Of a DNA stretch of 64,000 nucleotides, positions 34,728-47,600 are shown piece after piece. The notes beneath the pieces were generated by a model that was given only the letters and a program-made list of their open reading frames with translations, was not told the DNA's origin and did no database searches. The stretch is taken from NCBI RefSeq assembly GCF_017591425.1, contig NW_024465783.1:62001-126000 (forward strand), given 5' to 3'. A program made the translations under genes and the position numbers. Positions within the stretch are counted from its first letter, which is position 1; the number at the start of each line of letters is the position of its first letter. The DNA comes from Ochotona curzoniae. Taxonomy: Eukaryota; Chordata; Mammalia; Lagomorpha; Ochotonidae.

Positions 34728-37700
34728 GTGAAGACTGTGGGTTGCTTCCCAGGAGACAAGCTGGATTGCGCCTGGGACCCCGGCCGCCATGTGGCCGGGG
34801 CTCACGTCCCCGAGCGTCAGCCCCGCCCCTCTTCCCGGCCCGGGCTTGGGTCTAGCCACGCCCCTGGCGGACCCATCCCGGGGGTGGGATTGGCTGGACC
34901 TGCTCGCCCATGCTAAGCCCAAGGAGGGCGGCGCGTGGGGGTCCAGCCGCCATGAAACTGTCTTCTGAGGGAGCGTGAAGACTGTGGGTTGCTTCCCAGG
35001 AGACAAGCTGGATTGCGCCTGGGGACCCTGGCCGCCATGTGGCCGGGGCTCACGTCCCCGAGCGTCAGCCCCGCCCTCTTCCCGGCCCGGGCTTGGGTCT
35101 AGCTACGCCCCTGGCGGCCCCAGCCCGGGGGTGGGATCGGCTGTACCTGCTTGCCCATGCTAAGCCCAAAGAGGGCGGCTCGTGGGGGTCCAGCCGCCCT
35201 AAAACAGTCTACCGAGGGAGCGTGAAGACTGTGGGTTGCTTCCCAGGAGACAAGCTGGATTGCGCCTGGGGACCCTGGCCGCCATGTGGCCGGGGCTCAC
35301 GTCCCCGAGCGTCAGCCCCGCCCCTCTTCCCGGCCCGGGCTTGGGTCTAGCCACGCCCCTGGCGGCCCCAGCCCAGGGGTGGGATCCGCTGGACCTGCTG
35401 GCCGATGCTAAGCCCAATGAGGGCCGCGCATGGGGGTCCAACCGCCCCGAAACACTCTTCTGAGGGAGCATGAAGACTGTGGGTTGCTTCCCAAGAGACA
35501 AGCTGGATTGCAACTGGGGACCCCGGCCGCCATGTGGCCAGGGCTCACGTCCCCGAGCATCAGCCCCGCCCCTCTTCCCGGCCCGGGCTTGGGTCTAGCC
35601 ACGCCCCTGGCGGCCCCAGCCCGGGGGTGGGATCGGCTGGACCTGCTCGCCAACACTAAGCCCAAAGAGGGCGGCACGTGGGGGTCCAGCCGCCCCGAAA
35701 CAGTCTTCTGAGGGAGCGTGAAGACTGTGGGTTGCTTCCCAGGAGACAAGCTGGATTGCGCCTGGGGACCCCGGCCGCCATGTGGCCGGGGCTCACGTAC
35801 CAGAGCATCAGCCCCGACCCTCTTCCCAGCCCGGGCTTGGATCTAGCCACGCCCCTGGCAGCCCCAGCCCAGGGGTGGGTTCGGCTGGACCTGCTCGGCG
35901 ACGCTAAGCCCTAAGAGGGCCGCACGTGAGGGTCCAACCGCCATGAAATTGTTTTCCGAGGGAGCGTGAAGACTGGGTTGCTTCCCAAGAGACAAGCTGG
36001 ATTGCAACTGGGGACCCCGGCCGCCATGTGGCCGGGGCTCACGTCCCCGAGCATCAGCCCCGCACTCTTCCCAGCCCGGGCTTGGGTCTAGCCACGCCCC
36101 TGGCAGCCCCAGCCCGGGGGTGGGATCCGCTGGACCTGCTTGCCCACGCTAAGCCCAAAGAGGGCGGCGTGTGGGTGTCCAGCCGCCCCGAAACAGTCTT
36201 CTGAGGGAGCGTGAAGACTGTGGGTTGCTTCCCAGGAGACAAGCTGGATTGCACCTGGGGACCCCGGCCGCCATGTGGCCAGGGCTCACGTCCAAGAGCG
36301 TCAGCCCCGCCCCTCTTCCTGGCCCGGGCTTGGGTCTAGCCACGCCCCTGGCGGCCCCAGCCCGGGGGTGGGATCCGCTGGACCTGCTCGCTCACGCTTA
36401 GCCCAAAGAGGGCCGCGCGTGGAGGTCCAGCCGCCCCGAAACAGTCTTCCGAGGGAGCGTGAAGACTGTGGGTTGCTTCCCAAGAGACAAGCTGGATTGC
36501 AACTGGGGACCCCGGCCGCCATGTGGCCAGGGCTCACGTCCCCGAGCGTCAGCCCCGCCCCTCTTCCCGGCCCGGGCTTGGGTCTAGCCACGTCCCTGAC
36601 GGCCCCAGCCCGGGGGTGGGATCGGCTGGACCTGTTCGCCCACGCTAAGCCCAAAGAGGGCCGCACGTGGGGGTCCAGCCGCCCCGAAACAGTCTTCTGA
36701 GGGAGCGTGAAGACTGTGGGTTGCTTCCCAGGAGACAAGCTGGATTGCGCCTGGGGACCCTGGCCGCCATGTGGCCGGGGCTCACGTCCCCGAGCATCAG
36801 CCCCGACCCTCTTCCCGGCCCGGGCTTGGGTCTAGCCACGCCCCTGGCGGCCCCAGCCCGGGGGTGGGATCGGCTGGACCTGCTCGCCAACACTAAGCCC
36901 TAGGAGGGCCGTGCATTGGGGTCCAGCCGCCCCGAAACAGCCTTTCGAGGGAGCGTGAAGACTGGGTTGCTTCCCAGGAGACAAGCTGGATTGCGCCTGG
37001 GGACCCTGGCCGCCATGTGGCCGGGGCTCACGTCCCCGAGCGTCAGCCCCGCCCCTCTTCCCAGCCCGGGCTTGGGTCTAGCCACGCCCCTGGCAGCCCC
37101 AGCCCAGGGGTGGGATCGGCTGTACCTGCTTGCCCACGCTAAGCCCAAAGAGGGCCGCTCGTGGTTGTCCAGCCGCCCCGAAACAGTCTTCTGAGGGAGC
37201 GTGAAGACTGTGGGTTGCTTCCCAGGAGACAAGCTGGATTGCGCCTGGGGACCACGGCCGCCATGTGTCCGGGGGCTCACGTCCAAGAGCGTCAGCCCCG
37301 CCCCTCTTCCCGGCCCGGGCTTGGGTCTAGCCACGCCCCTGGCGGCCCCAGCCCGGGGGTGGAATCAGATGGACCTGCTCGCCCACGCTAAGCCCAAAGA
37401 GTGCGTGGGGGTCCAGCCGCCCCAAAACAGTCTTCCGAGGGAGCGTGAAGACTGTGGGTTGCTTCCCAGGAGACAAGCTGGATTGCGCCTGGGGACCCTG
37501 GCCGCCATGTGGCCGGGGCTCACGTCCCCGAGCGTCAGCCCCGCACTCTTCCAGGCCCGGGCTTGGGTCTAGCCACGCCCCTGACGGCCCCAGCCCGGGG
37601 GTGGGATCGGCTGGACCTGCTTGCCGACGCTAAGCCCAAAGAGGGCCGCACATGGGGGTCCAACCGCCCCGAAACAGTCTTCCGAGGGAGCGTGAAGACT

Positions 37701-40700
37701 GTGGGTTGCTTCCCAGGAGACAAGCTGGATTGCGCCTGGGGACCCCGGCCGCCATGTGGCCGGGGCTCACGTCCCCGAGCGTCAGCCCCGACCCTCTTCC
37801 AATCCCGGGCTTGGGTCTAGCCACGCCCCTGGCAGCCCCAGCCCGGGGGTGGGATCGGTTGGACCTGCTGGCCGATGCTAAGCCCAAAGAGGGCCGCGCA
37901 TGGGGGTCCAACCGCCCCGAAACACTCTTCTGAGGGAGCGTGAAGACTGTGGGTTGCTTCCCAAGAGACAAGCTGGATTGCAACTGGGGACCCCGGCCGC
38001 CATGTGGCCAGGGCTCATGTCCCCTAGCATCAGCCCCGCCCCTCTTCCCGGCCCGGGCTTGGGTCTAGCCACGCCCCTGGTGGCCCCAGCCCGGGGGTGG
38101 GATCGGCTGGACCTGCTCGCCAACACTAAGCCCAAAGAGGGCCGCACGAGGTGGTCCAGCCACCCCGAAACAGACTTCTGAGGGAGCGTGAAGACTGTGG
38201 GTTGCTTCCCAGGAGACAAGCTGGATTGCGCCTGGGGACCCCAGCCGCCATGTGGCCGGGGCTCACGTCCCCGAGCATCAGCCCCGCCCCTCTTCCCGGC
38301 CCGGGCTTGGGTCTAGCCACGCCCCTGACGGCCCCAGTTTGGGGGTGGGATCAGCTGTACCTGCTCGCCCACGCTAAGCCCAATGAGGGCCGCACGTGGG
38401 GGTCCAGCCGCCCCGAAACAGTCTTCTGAGGGAGCGTGAAGATTGTGGGTTGCTTCCCAGGAGACAAGCTGGATTGCGCCTGGGGACCCCGGCCGCCATG
38501 TGGACGGGGCTCACGTACCAGAGCATCAGCCCCGACCCTCTTCCCAGCCCGGGCTTGGGTCTAGCCACGCCCCTGGCAGCCCCAGCCCGGGGGTGGGATC
38601 CGCTAGACCTGCTGGCCGATGCTAAGCCCAAAGAGGGCCGCGCATGGGGGTGCACCCTCCCCGAAACAGTCTTCTGAGGGAGCGTGAAGACTGTGGGTTG
38701 CTTCCCAGGAGACAAGCTGGATTGCGCCTGGGGACCCTGGCCGCCATGTGGCCGGGGCTCACGTCCCCGAGCATCAGCTCCTTCGCTCTTCCCGGCCCGG
38801 GCTTGGTTCTAGCCACGCCCCTGGCAGCCCCAGCCCGGGGGTGGGTTCGGCTGGACCTGCTCGGCGACGCTAAGCCCTAAGAGGGCCGCACGTGAGGGTC
38901 CAACCGCCATGAAATTGTTTTCCGAGGGAGCGTGAAGACTGTGGGTTGCTTACCAGGAGACAAGGTGGATTGCACCTGGGGACCCCGGCCGCCATGTGGC
39001 CGGGGCTCATGTCCAAGAGCGTCAGCCCCGCCCCTCTTTCCAGCCCGGGTTTGGGTCTAGCCACGCCCCTGGCGGCCCCAGCCCGGGGGTGGGATTGGCT
39101 GGACCTGCTCGCCCACACTAAGCCCAAAGAGGGCCGCACATGGGGGTCCTGCCGTCCCAAAACAGTCTTCCGAGGGAGCATGAAGACTGTGGGTTGCTTC
39201 CCAGAAGACAAGCTGGATTGCGCCTGGGGACCCTGGCCTCCATGTGGCCAGGGCTCACGTGCCCGAGCGTCAGCCCCGCCCATCTTCCTGGCCCGGGCTT
39301 GGGTCTAGCCACGCCCCTGGCGGCCCCAGCCCGGGGGTGGGATTCTCTGTACCTGCTTGCCGACGCTAAGCCCAAAGAGGGCCGCGCATGGGGGTGCACC
39401 CTACCCGAAACAGTCTTCTGAGGGAGCGTGAAGACTGTGGGTTGCTTCCCAGGAGACAAGCTTGATTACGCCTGGGACCCCAGCCGCCATGTGGCCGGGG
39501 CTCACATCCCCGAGCGTCAGCCCCGCCCCTCTTCCTGGCCCGGGCTTGGGTCTAGCACGCCCCTTGCAGCCCCAGCCCGGGGGTGGGATCGGCTGGACCT
39601 GCTTGCCGACTCTAAGCCTAAAGAGGGCGGCGCGTGGGGGTCCAGCCACCCAGAAACAGTCTTCCGAGGGAGCGTGAAGACTGTGGGTTGCTGCCCAGGA
39701 GACAAGATGGATTGCGCCTGGGGACACTGGCCGCCATGTGGCCGGGGCTCACGTCCCCGAGCGTCAGCCCCGCCCCTCTTCCCGGCCCGGGCTTGGGTCT
39801 AGCCACGCCCCTGGCGGCCCCAGCCCAGGGGTGGGATCCGCTGGACCTGCTCGCCCACGCTTAGCCCAAAGAGGGCTGCGCGTGGAGGTCCAGCCGCACC
39901 GAAACAGTCTTCCGAGGGAGCCTGAAGACTGTGGGTTGCTTCCCAAGAGACAAGGTGGATTGCAACTGGGGACCTTGGCCGCCATGTGGCCAGGGCTCAC
40001 ATCCCCGAGCGTCAGCCCCGCCCCTCTTCCCGGCCCGGGCTTGGGTCTAGCCACGCCCCTGGCGGCCCCAGCCCGGGGGTGGGATCAGATGGACCTGCTC
40101 GCCCACGCTAAGCCCAAAGAGGGCGGCGCATGGGGGTCCAGCCGCCCCAAAACAGTCTTCTGAGGGAGCGTGAAGACTGTGGGTTGCTTCCCAGGAGACA
40201 AGATGGATTGCGCCTGGGGACCCTGGCCGCCATGTGGCCGGGGCTCACGTCCCCGAGCGTCAGCCCCGCACTCTTCCAGGCCCGGGCTTGGGTCTAGCCA
40301 CGCCCCTGACGGCCCCAGCCCGGGGGTGGGATCGGATGGACCTGCTTGCCGACGCTAAGCCCAAAGAGGGCCGCACATGGGGGTCCAGCCGCCCTGAAAC
40401 AGTCTTCCGAGGGAGCGTGAAGACTGTGGGTTGCTTCCCAGGAGACAAGCTGGATTGCGCCTGGGGACCCCGGCCGCCATGTGGCCGGGGCTCATGTCCA
40501 AGAACGTCAGCCCCGGCCCTCTTCCCAGCCCGGGCTTGGGTCTAGCCACGCCCCTGGCAGCCCCAGCCCAGGGGTGGGATCGGTTGGACCTGCTTGCCCA
40601 CGCTAAGCCCAAAGAGGGCCGCGCGTGGGGGTCCAGGCACCCAGAAACAATCTTCAGAGGGAGCGTGAAGACTGTGGGTTGCTTCCCATGAGACAAGGTG

Positions 40701-43142
40701 GATTGCACCTGAGGACCCCGGCCGCCATGTGGCCGGGGGCTCACGTCCAAGAGCGTCAGCCCCGCCCCTCTTTCCGGCCCGGGCTTGGGTCTAGCCACGC
40801 CCCTGGCGGCCCCAGCCCGGGGGTGGGATCGGCTGGACCTGCTCGCCCAAGCTAAGCCCAAAGAGGGCCGCGCGTGGGGGTCCAGCCGCCCTGAAACAGT
40901 CTTCTGAGGGAGCCTGAAGACTGTGGGTTGCTTCCCAGGAGACAAGCTGGATTGCGCCTGGGGACCCCGGCCGCCATGTGGCCAGGGCTCACGTCCCCGA
41001 GCGTCAGCCCCGCCCCTCTTCCCGGCCCGGACTTGGGTCTAGCCACGCCCCTGGCGGACCCATCCCGGGGGAGGGATTGGCTGGACCTGCTCGCCCATGC
41101 TAAGCCCAAGGAGGGTGGCGCGTGGGGTCCAGCCGCCATGAAACTGTCTTCTGAGGCAGCGTGAAGACTGTGGGTTGCTTCCCAGGAGACAAGCTGGATT
41201 GCGCCTGGGGACCCTGGCCGCCATGTGGCCGGGGCTCACGTCCCAGAGCGTCAGCCCCGCCCTCTTCCCGGCCCGGGCTTGGGTCTAGCCACGCCCCTGG
41301 CGGCCCCAGCCCGGGGGTGGGATCGGCTGTACCTGCTTGCCCACGCTTAGCCCAAAGAGGGCGTCGCATGGGGGTCCAGCCGCCCCGAAACAGCCTTCCG
41401 AGGGAGCGTGAAGACTGTGGGTTGCTTCCCAGGAGACAAGCTGGATTGCGCCTGGGGACCCTGGCCGCCATGTGGCCGGGGCTCACGTCCCCGAGCGTCA
41501 GCCCCGCCCCTCTTCCCGGCCCGGGCTTGGGTCTAGCCACGCCCCTGGCGGCCCCAGCCCGGGGGTGGGATCCGCTGGACCTGCTGGCCGATGCTAAGCC
41601 CAAAGAGGGCCGCGCATGGGGGTGCACCCTCCCCGAAACACTCTTCTGAGGGAGCGTGAAGACTGTGGGTTGCTTCCCAAGAGACAAGCTGGATTGCAAC
41701 TGGGGACCCCGGCCGCCATGTGGCCGGGGCTCACGTCCCCTAGCATCAGCCCCGCCCCTCTTCCCGGCCCGGGCTTGGGTCTAGCCACGCCCCTGGTGGC
41801 CCCAGCCCGGGGGTGGGATCGCTGGACCTGCTCGCCAACACTAAGCCCAAAGAGGGCCGCACGAGGTGGTCCAGCCACCCAGAAACAGTCTTCCGAGGGA
41901 GCGTGAAGACTGTGGGTTGCTTCCCAGGAGACAAGCTGGATTGCGCCTGGGGACCCCAGCCGCCATGTGGCCGGGGCTCACGTCCCCGAGCATCAGCCCC
42001 GCCCCTCTTCCCGGCCCGGGCTTGGGTCTAGCCACGCCCCTGACGGCCCCAGTTTGGGGGTGGGATCAGCTGTACCTGCTCGCCCACGCTAAGCCCAATG
42101 AGGGCCGCACGTGGGGGTCCAGCCGCCCCGAAACAGTCTTCTGAGGGAGCGTGAAGATAGTGGCTTGCTTCCCAGGAGACAAGCTGGATTGCGCCTGGGG
42201 ACCCCGGCCGCCATGTGGACGGGGCTCCCGTACCAGAGCATCAGCCCCGACCCTCTTCCCAGCCCGGGCTTGGGTCTAGCCACGCCCCTGGCAGCCCCAG
42301 CCCGGGGGTGGGATCCGCTGGACCTGCTGGCCGATGCTAAGCCCAAAGAGGGCCGCGCATGGGGGTGCACCCTCCCCGAAACAGTCTTCTGAGGGAGCGT
42401 GAAGACTGTGGGTTGCTTCCCAGGAGACAAGCTGGATTGCGCCTGGGGACCCTGGCCGCCATGTGGCCGGGGCTCACGTCCCCGAGCATCAGCTCCTCCG
42501 CTCTTCCCGGCCCGGGCTTGGTTCTAGCCACGCCCCTGGCAGCCCCAGCCCGGGGGTGGGTTCGGCTGGACCTGCTCGGCGACGCTAAGCCCTAAGAGGG
42601 CCGCACGTGAGGGTCCAACCGCCATGAAATTGTTTTCCGAGGGAGCGTGAAGACTGTGGGTTGCTTCCCAGGAGATAAGGTGGATTGCACCTGGGGACCC
42701 CGGCCGCCATGTGGCCGGGGCTCACGTCCAAGAGCGTCAGCCCCGCCCCTCTTTCCAGCCCGGGCTTGGGTCTAGCCACGCCCCTGGCGGCCCCAGCCCG
42801 GGGGTGGGATCGGCTGGACCTGCTCGCCCACACTAAGCCCAAAGAGGGCCGCACATGGGGGTCCTGCCGTCCCAAAACAGTCTTCCGAGGGAGCATGAAG
42901 ACTGTGGGTTGCTTCCCAGAAGACAAGCTGGATTGCGCCTGGGGACCCTGGCCTCCATGTGGCCAGGGCTCACGTGCCCGAGCGTCAGCCCCGCCCATCT
43001 TCCTGGCCCGGGCTTGGGTCTAGCCACGCCCCTGGCGGCCCCAGCCCGGGGGTGGGATCGTCTGTACCTGCTTGCCGACGCTAAGCCCAAAGAGGGCCGC
43101 GCATGGGGGTGCACCCTCCCCGAAACAGTCTTCTGAGGGAGC
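34728..43142 (+). repeat. Block C copy 2: directly adjacent tandem copy, 8,415 bp
   Basis: This begins exactly one block after copy 1 and follows its unit order to 43142. It gains one unit near 36.9 kb. It lacks about four units equivalent to 28.44-29.44 kb, with the junction near 37850 inside a unit. It also carries a 5-bp loss near 37400 (GAGTGCGTGGG against GAGTGCGGCGCGTGGG). Shared rare markers prove common descent: TCTAGCACGCCCCTTGCAG at 31134 and 39552, and CTAGCTACGCC at 29150 and 35099. Confidence 0.8.
37397..37410 (+). repeat. 5-bp deletion marker in block C copy 2
   Basis: Copy 1 reads AAAGAGTGCGGCGCGTGGGG near 27985 and copy 2 reads AAAGAGTGCGTGGGGG. Five bases are missing, probably by slippage between the GCG motifs. 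This shifts the inter-copy distance from 9414 to 9409 bp and dates the loss after the block duplication. Confidence 0.7.
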
Positions 43143-44621
43143 GTGAAGACTGTGGGTTGCTTCCCAGGAGACAAGCTGGATTGCGCCTGGGACCCCGGCC
43201 GCCATGTGGCCGGGGCTCACATCCCCGAGCGTCAGCCCCGCCCCTCTTCCTGGCCCGGGCTTGGGTCTAGCCACGCCCCTGGCGGCCCCAGCCCGGGGGT
43301 GGGATCGGCTGGACCTGCTTGCCGACGCTAAGCCCAAAGAGGGCGGCGCGTGGGGGTCCAGCCACCCAGAAACAGTCTTCCGAGGGAGCGTGAAGACTGT
43401 GGGTTGCTTCCCAGGAGACAAGCTGGATTGCGCCTGGGACCCTGGCCGCCATGTGGCCGGGCTCACGTCCCGAGCGTCAGCCCCGCCCCTCTTCCCGGCC
43501 CGGGCTTGGGTCTAGCCACGCCCCTGACGGCCCCAGCCCGGGGGTGGGATCCTCTGGACCTGCTGGCCGACACTAAGCCCTAAGAGGGCCGCGCGTGGGG
43601 GTCCAGCCGCCCCGAAACAGTCTTCTGAGGGAGCGTGAAGACTGTGGGTTGCTTCCCAGGAGACAAGCTGGATTGCGCCTGGGGACCCTGGCCGCCATGT
43701 GGCCGTGGCTCACGTCCCGAGCATCAGCCCCGCCCTCTTCCAGGCCCGGGCTTGGGTCTAGCCACGCCCCTGACGGCCCCAGCCCGGGGTTGGGATCCGC
43801 TGGACCTGCTTGCCCACGCTAAGCCCAAAGAGGGCCGCGCATGGGGGTGCACCCTCCCCGAAACAGTCTTCTGAGGGAGCGTGAAGACTGTGGGTTGCTT
43901 CCCAGGAGACAAGCTTGATTGCGCCTGGGGACCCTGGCCGCCATGTGGCCGGGGCTCAATCCCCGAGCGTCAGCCCCGCCCCTCTTCCCGGCCCGGGCTT
44001 GGGTCTAGCCACGCCCCTGGCGGCCCCAGCCCGGGGTGGGATCGCCTGGACCTGCTCGCCCACGCTAAGCCCAAAGAGGGCCGCACGTAGGGGTCCAGCC
44101 ACCACGAAACAGTCTTCTGAGGGAGCGTGAAGACTGTGGGTTGCTTCCAAGGAGACAAGCTGGATTGCGCCTGAGGACCCCTGCCGCCATGTGGCCGGGG
44201 CTCACGTCCCCGAGCGTCAGCCCCGCCCCTCTTCCCGGCCCGGGCTTGGTTCTAGCCACGCCCCTGGCGGCCCCAGCCCGGGGGTGGGATCGGCTGGACC
44301 TGCTCGCCCACGCTAAGCCCTAAGAGGGCCGCAGTGGGGGTCCAGCCGCCCCGAAACAGTCTTCCGAGGGAGCGTGAAGACTGTGGGTTGCTTCCCAGGA
44401 GACAAGCTGGATTGCACATGGGGACCCCGGCCGCCATGTGGCCGGGGCTCACGTCCCCGAGCGTCAGCCCCGCCCCTCTTCCCGGCCCGGGCTTGGGTCT
44501 AGCCACGCCCCTGGCGGCCCCAGCCCGGGGGTGGGATCGGTTGGACCTGCTTGCCCACGCTAAGCCCAAAGAGGGCGGCTCGTGGGGGTCCAGCCGCCCC
44601 GAAACAGTCTTCTGAGGGAGC
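43143..44621 (+). repeat. Transition between block C and the 16-unit HORs
   Basis: About six satellite units. The first resemble block C units (CCTGGGACCCCGGCC, CACATCCCCGAG), the next resemble 3.0-3.6 kb (GGGTTGGGATCCGC, CAATCCCCGAG), and those from 44334 match 61413 onward. Several one-base homopolymer losses cluster at 43437-43470 and 43718 (CTGGGACCC, GGCCGGGCTC, CGTCCCGAGC). No gene or insertion is seen. Confidence 0.65.
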
Positions 44622-47600
44622 GTGAAGACTGTGGGTTGCTTCCCAGGAGACAAGCTGGATTGCACCTTGGGACCCCGGCCGCCATGTGGCCGGGGCTCAC
44701 GTCCAAGAGCATCAGCCCCGCCCCTCTTCCCGGCCCGGGCTTAGGTCAAGCCACGCCCCTGGCGGCCCCAGCCCGGGGGTGGGATCGGCTGGACCTGCTC
44801 GCCCACGCTAAGCCCAAAGAGGGCCCCGCATGGGGATCCAGCCGCCCCGAAACAGTCTTCTGAGGGAGCATGAAGACTGTGGGTTGCTTCCCAGGAGACA
44901 AGCTGGATTGCGCCTGGGGACCCTGGCCGCCATGTGGCCGGGGCTCACGTCCCCGAGCGTCAGCCCCGCCCCTCTTCCCGGTCCGGGCTTGGGTCTAGCC
45001 ACGCCCCTGGCGGCCCCAGCCCGGGGGTGGGATCGGCTGGACCTGCTCGCCAAGGCTAAGCCCAAAGAGGGCCGCGCGTGGGGGTCCAACCGCCATGAAA
45101 TTGTTTTCCGAGGGAGCGTGAAGACTGTGGGTTGCTTCCCAGGAGACAAGCTGGATTGCACCTGGGGACCCCGGCCGCCATGTGGCCGGGGCTCACCTCC
45201 AAGAGCATCAGCCCCGCCCCTCTTCCCGGCCCGGGCTTGGGTCTAGCCACGCCCCTGGCGGCCCCAGCCGGGGGTGGGATCGGCTGGACCTGCTCGCCGA
45301 CACTAAGCCCAAAGAGGGCCGCGCATGGGTGTCCAGCCGCCCCAAAACAATCTTCCGAGGGAGCGTGAAGACTGTGGGTTGCTTCCCAGGAGACAAGCTG
45401 GATTGCGCCTCGGGACCCTAGCCGCCATGTGGCCGGTGCTCACGTCCAAGAGCGTCAGCCCCTCCCCTCTTCCCGGCCCGGACTTGGGTCTAGCCACGCC
45501 CCTGGCGGCCCCAGCCGGGGGTGGGATCGGCTGGACCTGCTCGCCGACACTAAGCCCAAAGAGGGCCGCGCGTGGGGGTCCAGCCGCCCCAAAACAGTCT
45601 TCTGAGGGAGCATGAAGACTGTGGGTTGCTTCCCAGGAGACAAGCTGGATTGCGCCTGGGGACCCTGGCCGCCATGTGGCCGGGGCTCACTTGCCCGAGC
45701 GTCAGCCCCGCCCCTCTTCCCGGCCCGGGCTTGGGTCTAGCCACGCCCCTGGCGGCCCCAGCCCGGGGGTGGGATCGGCTGGACCTGCTCGCCAACGCTA
45801 AGCCCAAAGAGGGCCGCTCGTGGGGATCCAGCCGCCCCGAAACAGTCTTCTGAGGGAGCGTGAAGACTGTGGGTTGCTTCCCAAGAGACAAGCTGGATTG
45901 CGCCTGGGGACCTTGGCCGCCATGTGGCAGTGGCACACGTTCCCGAGCATCAGCCCCGCCCTCTTCCAGGCCGGGCTTGGGTCTAGCCACGCCCCTGACG
46001 GCCCCAGCCCGGGGGTGGGATCGGCTGGACCTGCTTGCCGACGCTAAGCCCAAAGAGGGCCGCGCATGGGGGTGCACCCTCCCCGAAACAGTCTTCTGAG
46101 GGAGCGTGAAGACTGTGGGTTGCTTCCCAGGAGACAAGCTTGATTGGGCCTGGGGACCCTGGCCGCCATGTGGCCGGGGCTCAATCCCCGAGCGTCAGCC
46201 CCGCCCCTCTTCCCGGCCCGGGCTTGGGTCTAGCCACGCCCCTGGCGGCCCCAGCCCGGGGGTGGGATCCTCTGGACCTGCTCGCCGACGCTAAGACCCA
46301 AAGAGGGCCGCACGTAGGGGTCCAGCCGCCACGAAACAGTCTTCTGAGGGAGCGTGAAGACTGTGGGTTGCTTCCAAGGAGACAAGCTGGATTGCGCCTG
46401 AGGACCCCGGCCCCCATGTGGCCGGGGCTCACGTCCCCGAGCGTCAGCCCCGCCCCTCTTCCCAGCCCGGGCTTGGGTCTAGCCACGCCCCTGACGGCCC
46501 CAGCCCAGGGGTGGGATCGGTTGGACCTGCTTGCCCACGCTAAGCCCAAAGAGGGCGGCTCGTGGGGGTCCAGCCGCCCCGAAACAGTCTTCTGAGGGAG
46601 TGTAAAGACTGTGGGTTGCTTCCCAGGAGACAAGCTGGATTGCGCCTGGGGACCCTGGCCGCCATGTGGCCAGGGCTCACGTCCAAGAACGTCAGCCCCG
46701 CCCCTCTTCCTTGCCCGGGCTTGGGTCTAGCCACGCCCCTGGCGGCCCCAGCCCGGGGGTGGGATCCTCTGTACCTGCTTGCCGACGCTAAGCCAAAAGA
46801 GGGCCGCGCATGGGGGTGCACCCTCCCCGAAACAGTCTTCTGAGGGACCGTGAAGACGGTGGGTGGCTTCCCAAGAGACAAGCTGGATTGCACCTGGGGA
46901 CCCCGGCCGCCATGTGGCCGGGGCTCAATCCCCGAGCGTCAGCCCCGCCCCTCTTCCCGGCACGGGCTTGGTTCTAGCCACGCCCCTGGCGGCCCCAGGC
47001 CGGGGGTGGGATCCTCTGGACCTGCTCGCCGACGCTAAGCCCTAAGAGGGCCGCACGTGGGGTCCAACCGCCATGAAATTGTTTTCCGAGGGAGCGTGAA
47101 GACTGTGGGTTGCTTCCCAGGAGACAAGCTGGATTGCGCCTCGGGACCCTGGCCGCCATGTGGCCGGGGCTCACGTCCAAGAGCGTCAGCCCCTTCCCTC
47201 TTCCCGGCCCGGACTTGGGTCTAGCCACGCCCCTGGCGGCCACAGCCGGGGGGTGGGATCGGCTGGACCTGCTCGCCGACACTAAGCACAAAGAGGGCCG
47301 CACGTGGGGGTCCAGCCGCCCCGAAACAGTCTTCTGAGCGATCGTGAAGACTGTGGGTTGCTTCCCAGGAGACAAGCTGGATTGCGCCTGGGGAACCTGG
47401 CCGCCATGTGGCCGGGGCTCACGTCCAAGAGCGTCAGCCCCGCCCCTCTTCCCGGCCCGGGCTTGCGTCTAGCCACGCCCCTGGCGGCCCCAGCCCGGGG
47501 GTGGGATCGGCTGGACCTGCTCGCCAACGCTAAGCCCAAAGAGGGCCGCTCGTGGGGATCCAGCCGCCCCGAAACAGTCTTCTGAGGGAGCGTGAAGACT

